A stretch of 64,000 bases of DNA from Diploptera punctata (Eukaryota; Arthropoda; Insecta; Blattodea; Blaberidae): NCBI GenBank assembly GCA_030220185.1, contig JASPKZ010007542.1, positions 62,001 through 126,000 of the forward strand, in the 5' to 3' direction. The notes beneath the pieces are model-generated. The model made no database searches. It had not been told where the DNA came from and worked only from the letters and a program-made list of their open reading frames with translations. How positions within the stretch are numbered: the first letter of the stretch is position 1; each line of letters opens with the position of its first letter. Positions 31,346-42,549 of the stretch are shown piece by piece. The translations under genes were made by a program, and so were the position numbers.

Positions 31346-31675
31346 CACCGGATTCATTGTGGTAGGTAAGTAGTGGTTTTTACCTCACTAATGAAAATAC
31401 GTGAGCTATTGTAATTTTAAAAGTAAACAAGCAATGGTACTCAATACAAATTATATTGACATAGCTTCATATAATTGGTACTTATTTTATTGCAATATTA
31501 ACTCAAATTATTTAATTTTACAGAAATTTATTTTTGTCAGTTATATAATTTACATCAGTCTTAATGATTTGTTGCAATGTTATAAGTATTATTTCTAATG
31601 ACTATATATTAATAACTCATCTAATGCAATTGTTTTATTAATACGTGTTTTCGATGTGCAAGTTATTTGTATTTT
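31341..31675. repeat. 0.33-kb direct repeat, right copy
   Basis: Partner of 26178-26512. On the minus strand it lies immediately upstream of the ORF2 start of the jockey element, so it may be a 5' UTR or inter-ORF region. The left copy then lies beyond the element's 3' end. Confidence 0.9.
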
Positions 31676-31837
31676 ATTTTATATAAATTCAATCAACTTC
31701 AACATTACTAACGAAACAGTTCATTCTGAGGTATTTTATGTTATCTTTTTCATATTTGTCTCAAATGAAGAATAGGTGTCAACATATAACCACGAGTATT
31801 CCATAAAATATGAAATAATTACTTGCTACTCAGTGGG

Positions 31838-32215
31838 CCTAGGTTCGATCCGCGGCCAGGACAAGTTTCCTGGGCGAGATTTTTCGGGCTTTTTGCTCAC
31901 CTTTAAGACATATGTCAGGAAACGTTAAGGCCAAAAGGGTCCCTGAATATCTTTTGGCCATTATTATCATATTCTATATGTTTAGTATGAATATGTGTAA
32001 ATTATGTGCTTCATCTTAAGGTTGTATTGTCTGAGAGGAGGCCCTGACATTGAGCAGATCGTTCTTTCGGGGAAACCCTCCATGCCTTTGTGTGGCCTAA
32101 TAAGTATGTATGTGAACCATAGTTAAAATCTGTATCTCGACAGGTCGTGTCACTGTATGGCCCGGGTTTGTGGCACGTAAAAGAACCTATAAGGCGAGAG
32201 GTTAAACTGCGTTAA
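31838..32215 (+). mobile_element. tRNA-Asp-like SINE (type 2), head truncated
   Basis: Begins inside the T arm ('ggttcgatccgcggccagg'). It runs through 'gacatatgtcaggaaacg', 'gagaggaggccctgacattg' and 'ccctccatgcctttgtgtgg', matching the type 2 tail at 62100-62258. It extends a little further ('gtggcacgtaaaagaaccta'), showing more of the tail than the other copies. Confidence 0.8.
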
Positions 32216-32289
32216 TGAAATGGAACGATATTAGCTTTTCGAGGGCATGAGCCACTAAGAGTAAAAATCCAACTAGAGAGTAACAGAAC

Positions 32290-32790
32290 AGGTGAGGAAT
32301 TTTAATTACCTGGGACACAATCTGTCATATAGAAAAGTAAAGACATTGAAAACAAAATAAATACATTTGATTATATGTGTTGTACCATAAAACGAAGTCT
32401 CAATGGAACTAGAAAGGAGACATTTAAAATTTCATAGAAAAATGGCGGTTCCAACACTACTACATGGATCGGAATGCTGGGACTTAACGAAAACCAGCAA
32501 CGAAGAATAGAAACATCAGAAATCAGGTTACTGGGGAGTGTGGGTCGCTAACAGATCGAAAACGAAATGAAAATACGAAGTGAATTGAATATATTCAAAC
32601 TATTAGATAAAATTTCACAATACAGATATATAATGGATGGACCACATCAATAGAATGGATAACAATAGAATTCCAAAACAGATTCTCATTACAAAACACC
32701 AGGACGAAGAAATGTTGGAAGACCCAATAAAAGATGGACAGACCAATTCTAGCATGATATCGGAACAGATCTTATGATGCTGAAGTAAAT
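32290..32790 (+). mobile_element. RT C-terminal relic (37.7-kb lineage)
   Basis: Broken frames read FNYLGHNLSY, KFHRKMAVPTLLHGSECW, YWGVWVANRSKTK, WMDHINRMDNNRIPKQI and EDPIKDGQTN. The order FxYLG, VPTLLYGSE.W, NRIPK is that of an RT connection domain and C-terminus. It belongs with 37702-38238 rather than with the RTE-like family. Confidence 0.75.
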
Positions 32791-32829
32791 TATGTACAGC
32801 TAGCAACATGAAAAATGAGACACAATAAA

Positions 32830-34079
32830 TGTATATAAGTACGAGACATTACATGCTGCGCATCCTCGAACTGGTCTCTTCTTAGTTTACAGTATAACAC
32901 ATTTTGTGTGTTTAAATGAATGTAAGGGTTTAATGTATGAGATATGTTCCAGATAAGAACGGGAATGTAATGTAGATAGTTCCATAGTTCCCACACTATT
33001 AAGTACGGTATTTGAATACGATTAATAAATATATTCGAATTAAGATATCAACATTCGTCAGCACAAGTAAAAGAGTACAGAACCTTGAACATTGGAATCA
33101 GTTAACAGAGCAGCTACTGATGAAAGAAAAAATTATAGAATGTTATGATTCGAATCCACGATACCGCAGTACTTACGTTCATATTTCGAAATTGTATTTT
33201 CAGCAGCATATCCAAAATTAATAGATGTAATACCATTTGAATAACAATAAGGTGTGCGATACTATAAAGTAAATAATTATTCGCTTCTACGTAAAATCGT
33301 ATCAAATTATACCAGTGAAGATGACATGTTGATGAATATAAGTGTTATTAACATATGGTTATTCATGTAATGTTGGATAAAGGTTTTTACATTTTTTTAT
33401 TTGCAACATTTTAATAATTATTAGAATTTACAATTTTGGACATTTGGCAACGTTGCTGGATTGAAAAGATCGTGTTTACTCTGTATAGCTGATTCGAAAC
33501 ATACACACCACACTGGATACAAAAAAAAATGCTGTTCCAATGCAGGACCGCACAAGGTCAACAGTTGTTTATGTAATACGCGGAGCAAATACAAACTTTC
33601 ACTCTTATTAGTAGAATAATTAATAGAACATTATTACCTATTTTAATTTTAAAATGTTGCTTCTTAATTTATTTTTCTAGCACAAGATCTTGTTTTCGTA
33701 AAGTAGTATTACATTTGAAGAAACAAAGTTTTAGAGTTGGTTATATTTTACGACATGACATTGTCATAAAATTCAACCCTTGGAGTTCGAACATTTGTGT
33801 TCGGATTGTTTTTCGTTTGAATGCAATATTACTTTGCATTTCAAACTTTACATCCAATTTATATCATATTTACCTTGTGCCCACCATCGTTCTGTAGTCA
33901 CGTATCACATATGCTAACCCATTTGTTGCGAACGCGTTCAAAAATGTTCGAAATTCTTTTGATTGCGTTTGTAGCTCCACAAATACGTTCTCGGAGAACA
34001 ACTTCACTGCCAATCACATCCTGATTGTAAACGAAATCGATCAAACAGCCCCCCCCCAAAAAATCGAAGGAATTAAGAA
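32830..34079. other. No recognisable feature
   Basis: About 1.25 kb of AT-rich sequence. Short frames on both strands lack motifs, and no repeat partner was recognised. Confidence 0.4.
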
Positions 34080-34146
34080 TAGTGGTGTATAAAGTATTGA
34101 TACACTTAAAAATAACACAAATTATTTCATTATTTCTTCACTATAT

Positions 34147-34148
<2 letters not shown>

Positions 34149-34201
<53 letters not shown>
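34149..34201. repeat. (AT)n microsatellite
   Basis: About 26 AT units in the left inverted arm of the Tc1-like element. The right arm lacks the expansion. Confidence 0.95.
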
Positions 34202-34205
<4 letters not shown>

Positions 34206-34457
34206 AAATTGATCTCTATGAAGTTAAATAAATACCCGCAGTGTCCTCTGCTTTAACATGGCAATTAACGAGTAAAAAATAATTTGTACATGAACAACAA
34301 AAACTAAGAAACAAAATGTATTGATACAGTACTAGGTTTTGGTCAGCAGAATGTGCACATGAAGTTGAGTGGGGGTAGGTCTGGTAATGTTATTCACCCT
34401 AGCCTTGAGTACTTTGCAGTGTAGTTGTGTGTGTTATGGCTGCAGATTAACGCTGGA

Positions 34458-35460
34458 ATGGGGCGCAAAGGCAGACAGACTACAGTAGATGAAATTGAAT
34501 TAATTATTCGTTTGTATAATCAGTGTAAATAGTTAAATGAAATTAGTGAAATAATTTAAAGGCCATGACCTACCGTTAAGTATATAATTGATAGAGTTGG
34601 CGAACTAAAATCGTTCTAAAATAGCCACATATCAGGACTCCAATAAAACTGTATGTTAATGTTGAAAAAAGCATTAATGAGAAAAGTAAAGCAAAATTCT
34701 CAAAGTAGTCCACCTAAATTAGCAGCTAGTACCAAAAATTACTTTAATATCAGTATTTCTGCTAGCAATGTTCGTAACACTAACACTCTATGGGATAATG
34801 CGCTACGTGGGAAAACAACCAGTAGAAAATGCTTTATAAGTAAAGAAAGCTGAAATAAAAAACTGAACCTCGCTGAAACACACATACACCTCAAAAATGT
34901 TTTGTAAAGTAGTATTTTTTTACTGACAAGTCTAAATTCAACATTTCCTGATCAGATGGAAGAAAAAAGTCTGGAAGAATTAAAATACAGAGCTACAAAA
35001 GCAAAATCTTGGACCCACTGTGAAACATAGTGGTCGTTGTTTACTAGTATGGGGGATACATGAGTACCTCTGGAGTGTGACCTTGCATTTTATCGATGGT
35101 GTGATGGATCACAAACATACTCGTATAAACAGACCAATCTGCATACCTCTGCAGAGAAAATGGGGATTAGAAAATATGTTGTATTTATGAAAGATAATGA
35201 TTCCAAGCACACCGCTTTCAATATGCGTTTATGGATTTTGTATAACACACCAAAGTGCATGGAAACTCATCCACAGTCTCCGGACTTAAACTCTATTGAG
35301 AATGTATGGGAACATCTGAAGAGGAGAATTCGTTCAAGGCAAATTTCCAAGAAGCAAGACCTGAGAAACGCTTTGAAGAAGAATGGAGAAGTATACCTTC
35401 TTCAGCAACTTCAAATTTAGTAGAGTCGATGCCTCACCGTCTTCAAGCCATATTGGAATA
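34458..35460 (+). pseudogene. Tc1-like transposase, multiply disrupted
   Basis: DDE transposase that would cut and paste the surrounding element. The start MGRKGRQTTVDEIELIIRLYN has the expected N-terminal helix-turn-helix, followed by PTVKYIIDRVGELKSF. The first catalytic Asp sits in FFTDKSKFNIS (about 34915). The second Asp and the Glu are in FMKDNDSKHTAFN and SPDLNSIENVWEHLK, with 34 residues between D and E (DD34E). After SKKQDLRNAL the frame shifts (EEWRSIPSSATSNL, then MPHRLQAIL). At least six stops or shifts make it inactive. Normal length would be about 340 residues. Confidence 0.85.
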
Positions 35461-35734
35461 AAAGGGGCTCCCAACAAGTATTGAACTCAAAAAGTAAAGA
35501 CTCAAAACAGCTACAATATGAGACTGTATCAATACTTTTTGTTTGTTGTTCGTGTATAAATTAGTTTTACTCGTTAATGGTTATGTTTAAAACAGAGGAA
35601 ACTGCGTGTATTTAACTTTATAGACTTCAATGTTAAGGTGTATAATTTTGTTTTGTATACAGTGAAGAAATAATTAAATTATTTATATATCCCTGTAATA
35701 TGTTTAAGTGTATTATTACTTTCTATACTAACTG

Positions 35735-37701
35735 TAGCTGGCCAATGCATGGGTCTATTTCGATGTATCCTACACGTCGGTAATCGAACGTCTAAAAATA
35801 TTTTTTTCTTTATGGTAGAAAAGAGCCGGAGCTTCCACTATGTATGAATCACATTAAGTCTTACTTGTAATTACAAATTTTCTAAGAATTTTCTCTTCAG
35901 TAATGTTCTGAATTTAGTACTCGTCAAATTTAATGGTAAAATATAGAGTTTAATTAAATATTTTAATTGCATCCCAAACATTAATTCTCAATCGATGTTG
36001 GGAGTCGATATGTAACAGCATGTGAATTTTCGTCCGCCCATTTGTGTGAAGTATGAAAAACAACATCACAAGAAAAATTAACTTGGTAAATTACAAAAAT
36101 ATATGATATAAAGTTTGCGTTTATTTTTGCACTGAGTGAGAAACCAGTCACGAAAGACTGCCCTTAAAACTGGTAATGAGGTGCGAGGCATTGTACACCC
36201 GTAGAAAAAATAATTAGTCATCTCTTGATCGGCACATTTCTAAGTCCTACTCGGCACAGTGCTGGGATCAAACTAGGAAACTAGTCATAATTAAGCAGGC
36301 CCTGAGCTACTGTGTTATGTAGCATGAACTGAAGATAGTCCTACGTGTCCTGTTACGTCAGCGATAAAGAATGCAGTCACTGTTTCTGTTAATGATGGTC
36401 GCAGGTTCGCGTCCTCAATTATGCAGTTATTTTTCATCATATTTGTATTAAAATGTTTTATGAATGAAATACATTTTATTTTGGCATTTCAATTATATCA
36501 ATGTTAATGTCGTTATTGTAACAGTTATATTTACCACATTCAGGGTTTGTTCTAGGTAATTTCAATGTATTGCATTCAATAGACTGTGATGCGCAGACGT
36601 CTGCGCAAAAGCATCTAACAAGTTTGTTTATAATTAATCATATCGAGTTTTACCATGGCTCAGCACACACATGGCACAAAGCAATCTCAATGCCCCGCAG
36701 ATTGAGGGCGGTAATAGATGCTGAGGGTTCATACACCCGATATTGATTTTGTTTTTGTTAAGTTTTCATTTTATTTGATATTATTTTCTTTCCTCATGTA
36801 TTTATTAGAAGATGTTTTTGTGTGTTTTGTGTGTGCATTAAAACCAATAAACTCAGATATAAAATTAAACACGAAACTATATTACAGGCGAAATACTATT
36901 CTAACATTCAGTTTAAAAAAAAGTAGAACGGGAATCGAGCAATGCTTCTCGCACTACGAGATGGACTTCCGCTTACAATATTCAAAATGTCTTCTTCAAT
37001 GACTAAAGTAAGGTGTTCGTTGAGGCCCACTAGTTTCGAATCGGGGTAGACGACAGGAAAAACGTCTTTAAATTATTATATTGTCACCATTGATTCATTT
37101 TAGTTTCCAATGATTCGTTGAGAAACTGATACATAATTCTGCCGATTTGGTAATCTTCTGTGCGAAAAACTTTGCCGGTACACCCTTCTTGTCGCACGTG
37201 AATTAAGAAGACTTCCTTTATACATTAATAACATATTCGTGATATTCTTGAATTACAAATGATACTCCAAGTTAACGCATTTGGACTAGCCTGACGTTTA
37301 TCGAATAACTGTATTAGCACTGTACTGAGGGAGGGAGGGAGATGTATGGACAAGGGATTTGAACTCGCTGACGTGTACGTATCATGACTTGTACTCGACT
37401 GTTTCAACCTGTTCAACATATATCCACATCTCTCATTACTGTTTAGTAACCAACGTGACTATGCATTATCATTTAATTTCACAAATATTTTTGAACTATT
37501 AATAACTTTCTGGTAGATTTGCCTTCGTATTTTTATTAACGATGTGAGCAGTATAACACAAATGAAATACAAACATAATTATTTTTTTCTAAAATATTAC
37601 CAAGTTTTGACCCTATGTTCTATAGACTTTTTTATTGTGCAGACAGTCTCCGGTGACTGTAAAAAGGACAGCACTTTTTTGGATTACACTCTGTATAATT
37701 C
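35735..37701. other. No recognisable feature
   Basis: Two kilobases without a supported gene. A tRNA-like scrap ('gcaggttcgcgtcctcaat', 36402-36421) and the short frame 36718-37002 were examined. Neither is convincing. Confidence 0.4.
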
Positions 37702-38238
37702 TAACTCTTTAAATATTTAGGATGTGACATCAGCTATGGGTATGATAAAGATATTGAACACAAAACACATCAGTTTCAAGCTATTTGTGGTACAATAAAT
37801 AGAACATTGAATAATAATAAGCCCATAAACAAACAAAATTAAAATTTTATAAAACAATGGCTGTCCCTGTCCTTTTGTATGGGAGTGAATCTTGATTATC
37901 ACTACCAAACAAGAAAGTAAAATCCAAGCAGCCGAGATGAAATATTTAAGAAGAGTAAAAGGCTGCACTAGAATGGACCAGATAAGAAACGAGGATATCC
38001 GTTAAGAACTACAGATCTACTCCATAAAAGAAAAGATATTTAACAACAAGATGCAGTGGAAAGAACATGTAGAAAGAATGGAAGAAAGTAGATTACCAAA
38101 TAAAATCTTCCATTATTTTCCAAGGGGAGAAGAGATATCGGACGTCCTCGGAAGAGATGGTCTTAAATCTATTAGTGAAGACGGAACAGGCAACTCTTGC
38201 CTAAACCAGGAAGTGAAGAAGAAGAAGATAATTCTAAC
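37702..38238 (+). mobile_element. RT C-terminal relic with (GAA)n tail
   Basis: Broken frames give [30 protein letters not shown] ([10 protein letters not shown]), [27 protein letters not shown], and then KIFNNKMQWKEHVERMEESR with LPNKIFHYFPRGE. A tail of GAA units lies at 38216-38230. This is the fullest local copy of the lineage also seen at 2158-2290 and 32290-32790. Confidence 0.8.
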
Positions 38239-38476
38239 TCTCATCCTCTACCAGGTTCTAACTAGTAAATAAATAAGAACTATTTTCTGTCTCATAACAA
38301 TGTTTCAGAACGTAACACAGATTTGATCAGCCTCAATATCTCATGCCACTCATTCGCGTCTACTATTCCGCCATTGCTAGAGAAGTAGAATTCCCTTCCC
38401 CATAGGTTTCATCAGGGATGTCAAACTTCACTCGCAAACTGCAACTCTTGCCACTAGCAGTACCACTGTTCGACAC
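38239..38476. other. No recognisable feature
   Basis: Short spacer between the RT relic and the MITE. Nothing recognised. Confidence 0.4.
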
Positions 38477-38591
38477 TTAGGGTCGGTTTCACCAACAGAG
38501 GTAACTGTATTACGCCAGTTTAAGCTATGTATTATATATATGGAGAAAACTGGCGTAATACAGTTCCCTCTGTTGGCGAAACAAGCCCTAA
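38477..38591. mobile_element. Short MITE: 115-bp near-perfect hairpin
   Basis: The left end 'ttagggtcggtttcaccaac' (38477) is mirrored by 'gttggcgaaacaagccctaa' (to 38591). The arms are about 45 bp ('ctgtattacgccagttt' against 'aaactggcgtaatacag') with a loop of about 25 bp. No target duplication beyond the terminal TTA/TAA is obvious. Few mismatches suggest a fairly recent insertion or selection on the hairpin. Confidence 0.85.
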
Positions 38592-39379
38592 GGGACATTA
38601 AACCATCTTGAGAATATAAACAGAAGGGAATGACTTGTGGATCGCCGTTTATTTTTACCTAAGCTCTGAAAAACTAACTACTTGGTTTTAGTTCCCGTCT
38701 TGAGTTTACTTTCAGCGTTTAAAGCGAAAACTAAACAAAAGTCACCTGACGAACATAGAATGTAAGAGGTTGTTAAACTATAATAGTTTCCTGGAATCTT
38801 AGAAAGCTGTAAACTATTCTAAATATATAAATGTTTTGCTGATTTGTTGTTCTCTTAAATAGAATGTAATATACAGAACCACAACATGGGCAGCGGAAAT
38901 ATGACATTGGGACTGATATTTATATTGCCTTTTTGTGTTACTATATTGCTACCTCGCTTAGAAAATAATATTTCTGGAGTAGGTTGAGGAGGTAGGCAAG
39001 GTACACTTAGCGTCAAAAAGAATGTCCCGACTCTTGATCTCTAATATATTAAGTTCAAACGCGCGTTTCACACGAGTAAATTAATTGCACAGTAGAGTTA
39101 CAATACGTTTCCCTTCTTCCGTTCAAGTGTATTCTTTCAAGCGCAGTTAGCCAGCGTATGCTTAGGTCACTGCTTAGTGGCTTGATTCATATGCAAAAGT
39201 CATAGGTTCGATTCCCGAAGAGGTTAATTTTTTTTTAATTGTTAAAGTGCTTTCTATTGTATTCTGTCTATCCATTCTTAAAGAAACAACGTACTAACTG
39301 TTTGTAAGTATTACTATTTTTATTATTATTTATTTATTTATAAACAGGTTCATAATGTAATAAAACATCTTCCTGTGCT
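38592..39379. other. Spacer with one weak tRNA-like sequence
   Basis: No gene. At 39155-39225 'ggtcactgcttagtgg' and 'cataggttcgattcccg' give a B-box-like element followed by a T-run at 39228-39236. The cloverleaf is not convincing. Confidence 0.3.
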
Positions 39380-39825
39380 CAAAGCTTTTTAAATTTTATC
39401 TTCTTTCTCCATTCATCTATATCTTCATATTCCAATTCTTCCAGACCTAGCTCCCTCAAACCTCTTCTTACATCATCCATCCATTTAAATCTAGGTGGAC
39501 CTCTCTTTCATTTCCCAGGTGGAATCCATTCCAAAGCTTGTCTGGGTAATCTTTTCTTTGGCATCTTACGTATATGACCATACCATTCTAGTGCCTGTAC
39601 CTCACAAAATCTAATATTGAATTTTTGACTCTCATTTGTTGTCTGATGAATATATTTATGATTTTTTTCCAATTTGGAATGTCTAGTTGAGCGTCTAGAA
39701 CAATCAATTTCAGTAGACATAAGTTTTAAACTCAAATTTTTATTCAACTGCCAAGTTTCTGCACCGAATGTTAGCGTGCTTCGAATTATGGATTTATAAA
39801 TTTCCAATTTGGTAAGCATTCATAT
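39380..39825 (-). mobile_element. RTE-type RT C-terminal fragment
   Basis: The minus strand gives LTKLEIYKSIIRSTLTFGAE with TWQLNKNL, FCEVQALEWYGHIRKMPK, KRLPRQALEWIPPGK and then KEVHLDLNGWM. This is the same C-terminal architecture as 6540-6690 but diverged from it. The 103-codon frame at 39508-39819 is open; a stop follows where family members continue (PPGRRRRGRP). 5'-truncated. Confidence 0.8.
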
Positions 39826-39967
39826 GTTCTTATCCCACAAAGCTCCTTTTAACATTGTTATTACTGATCTGCCTTTTTGAATTCTATGTCTATCATTTTC
39901 TTGGGTATATTTTGAGTTAATTTTTACCCCAGTTAATTACATTCTACACATCATTGGTACATTCCAT

Positions 39968-40093
39968 TATTACTATTATTACTAAAAATATTACTATTAT
40001 TACTAAAAATATTACTATTATTACTAAAAATATTACTATTATTAATAAAAATATTACTATTATTAATAAAAAATATTACTATTATTACTATTA
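39968..40093. repeat. 21-bp minisatellite
   Basis: About five to six units of ATTACTATTATTACTAAAAAT, the later ones with TAC changed to TAA. The array ends in plain ATT repeats. Confidence 0.92.
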
Positions 40094-40098
40094 TTATG

Positions 40099-40142
40099 GA
40101 TGGACAATAAAAATATAATAATATTTTTTATTATTGTCCATC
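40099..40142. repeat. Near-perfect hairpin next to the minisatellite
   Basis: 'atggacaataaaaatata' is followed almost at once by the complement ending 'ttattattgtccat'. The arms are about 22 bp. Its position at the minisatellite edge suggests replication-slippage origin. Confidence 0.75.
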
Positions 40143-41112
40143 ATATATGGGCTATTATTATGCTGGACTTGAAATATATAAACTAAATATTTTAATTGAA
40201 GGGCGATTTCCTCACTAATACGTAATAAATAAACACAAATATATGAAGCTATATTATCTTTTATTGCATAAATGTATAGTATTATTATTAAAACGTGGTA
40301 CTGCACACACAATTAAATATATACCGATAGCTAAATAGTGTTATAGAGATTACGAAGGCAGGAATATTACTTAATATAGGGCAAAGTGGACGTGGATTAC
40401 GTGGCAGGAATTAAATGTTATAGCACGTTTAGGATGTATTTTTGCGAAAATACAAATAAATAAAAAAACACTGCTAAAGGATTCGAACCCTGGCTTTCAT
40501 ACATACTTCATCTTCTTGTAACTGCTTTACTCGAACATTTGGTGCTATTTGTCTAAATATTGGTTGTCTTGTACTTTTGCACTATGAACGAGTGTTTAAC
40601 TTTATTTGAAACGTCGCAATTTGAGTAACGTTGTATTTGTCGAACACTCGTAAATATCTAGAAACAGGTCTTTTTACTGTTCGTTAACTATTTAAGACTA
40701 TTAAAACCAATAAAGCGTATTTAAAAGTGCGTTACCTGGCGAATCACGGCTTTAGCTTTTCGAGCATGCGTAGTGGCCATAACAGGGACGGCTTTTTGAA
40801 GCGGTTCATTCTTTTGTCGCTAAGTGTACATTAACTGTATTTTTGTAATTGCGAGTTAGAATTGATGTTAGATCCAAGATGTTTTAATGTCGCCGAGTGT
40901 ACAACTAGCAGATCAGGAGTAGGAGTAGAGTGCGAAGTTATGCCTAACTGACAGCTAGAGCAACCTTTCATTATTTAAGGTAATTTAGTCTTTTAGTCAA
41001 AACAATTGGATTGGAAAACCATACATTTGTTAAACATACAATTTAAACAAGTGTACTTACTAATTTTACAACTAGGATTATAGGCCCATTTGAGAACGGT
41101 ATTGAAAATCGT

Positions 41113-41114
<2 letters not shown>
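40143..41114. other. No recognisable feature
   Basis: A tRNA-like B box on the minus strand ('gggttcgaatcctttagc', about 40470-40490) is the only mark seen. No gene was supported. Confidence 0.4.
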
Positions 41115-41159
<45 letters not shown>

Positions 41160-41182
41160 TAATAATAATAATAATAATAATA
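41115..41182. repeat. (AAT)n microsatellite
   Basis: About 20 AAT units with one AAC variant. They abut the tail of the following SINE. Confidence 0.93.
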
Positions 41183-41488
41183 ATCCATCGAAAGTAATTC
41201 TGCCAGAGGGCAGGTCTTTCACTGCAATCATAGCATTTTCATGCTATGCTTTGCAACTTTACTAGGAAATTATAGGTTGCATTAAACACCGGTGAAGGAT
41301 GATAATGATAAGGATGATGATGATGGCCGGATGATTTTCAAAGACCGTTGAGTCCTAAAGCTCCCTATCACTTGTCTTACAGCTGAGAAAAAAACCCGAA
41401 AAAACCTCACCCAGGAACCCCTCCCGATCGGGAATCGAACCCGGGCCCGCTGCGTGACAAGGCAGCACGCTACCTAGCGACCACAGCA
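41183..41488 (-). mobile_element. tRNA-Asp-like SINE (type 1)
   Basis: The tail 'ctgccagagggcaggtc' and 'tcatagcattttcatgctat', a GAT-rich middle and a head with 'gcgtgacaaggcagcacgc' and 'gaatcgaacccgggcccgc' match the copies at 18446 and 62262. The last few head bases have merged into the next AAT-rich array. Confidence 0.88.
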
Positions 41489-41586
41489 TAATAATAATAA
41501 TAATAATAGTGATAATAATAATAATAGTGATAATAATAATAATAGTGATGATAATAATAATAATAGTGATGATAATAATAATAGTG

Positions 41587-41620
<34 letters not shown>
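41489..41620. repeat. AAT/AGTGAT variant microsatellite
   Basis: Units of several AAT followed by AGTGAT, repeated about six times, then plain AAT. A higher-order repeat built on an AAT array. Confidence 0.9.
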
Positions 41621-42039
41621 ATTTATCTACAGTATAGTTACAGTATTCCCTCATACTTTTTACTGGTTATTTTTTTAATTCCGATACTTGGCTTGTTTCA
41701 CACCTACAAATTTGTCAATTTCAGATTCCATCTCCGACTAACATAAACATCCCACTGACACTAATTTTTTGCCACTTATATTAGTGTGCCTGAACAATAT
41801 ATTATTTAAAATGGAAAAAAAAGTGCTCAGAATTTTGTTTTTTATTTAATGCCACCAGTTTGACATTTCAACATTACTGATATTCTTGGCATTGGTAAAT
41901 CATAACCCAATTCTGAGGTTGGAGCGCCTGGAAGGGGGAGTTACGCTGGCCCAATAATACGACGGATGATGATGGCAACGATGCGCTAGGAGAGGCCTTA
42001 TTCCTAAATATAATCTAATGAAGCGAATACAATAATTAT
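41621..42039. other. No recognisable feature
   Basis: Spacer. No frame or repeat family recognised apart from a possible remnant of SINE tail near 41960-42035. Confidence 0.4.
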
Positions 42040-42208
42040 AACAAGATGGCCAGATGATGTTCGGGGACTGTTTGGGCTTCGTGTCCTGACATGTGTCATA
42101 CAAATGAGGAAGAACCCCGAAAAACTTCACCTAGGAAACTTGTCTCGACTGGGGATCGAACGCACTGCGTGACAAGGCTATACGTTACCTCGAGACCACA
42201 GCGGTGGC
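42040..42208 (-). mobile_element. tRNA-Asp-like SINE, head half only
   Basis: The sequence from 'gatggccagatgatgttcgg' to 'ctcgagaccacagcggtgg' is the head and central region. The tail that would define type 1 or type 2 is missing, and the head lost several bases ('gatcgaacgcactgcgtg'). Confidence 0.82.
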
Positions 42209-42549
42209 CTATCGCAAATATACGTCAATGCAAAAAAAGATGCTATAAAGTTATGTGCTTTTCTGACCTTTATCAATCGATTCACCCTCGAAACACCTGT
42301 TCATATCAGCTGCTAGAGTACATTTTTACACAAGGTACAGCAGATTTGTAGAGCAAGCTCAGAATAACTGCCGTTCTAATACATCTACGAATGAAACAAG
42401 TAGCTACTCATATAATCTTGCAAGGCCACGCATTTCTTTACAGAGAGGAACTTACTTTAATCTGAGACATTTGAAACCATTAATTTCTAACTAGTTGTAT
42501 GTTAAATCAACTTTTATAAGATTCATGATGTGTTCCGTTGAGGTATATT
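42209..42549. other. No recognisable feature
   Basis: Spacer left of the palindrome. Nothing recognised. Confidence 0.4.

Larger units (their letters stand above)
34080..35734 (+). mobile_element. Tc1-like DNA transposon with IR/DR termini
   Basis: Long diverged inverted ends (about 34080-34330 and 35520-35734). Each has an outer and an inner copy of a GTATTGATACA-type block: 34094-34104 and 34319-34329 on the left, 35526-35536 and near 35708-35722 on the right (complement). Two such sites per end are the IR/DR layout of some Tc1-like elements. An AT microsatellite (34149-34201) has expanded inside the left arm. The inner repeats alone would mimic a 1.27-kb element at 34289-35554. The total length, about 1.65 kb, fits Tc1-like elements with long ends. 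The interior holds a dead transposase. Confidence 0.75.

Noticed and set aside
26178..31675. LTR retrotransposon with 0.33 kb LTRs
   Set aside because: The interior encodes APE endonuclease and non-LTR RT. No gag, protease, integrase, primer-binding site or TG...CA ends were seen.
603..41620. CRISPR-like regular spacing in repeat arrays
   Set aside because: All arrays are simple or tandem repeats without unique spacers, in a eukaryotic context.
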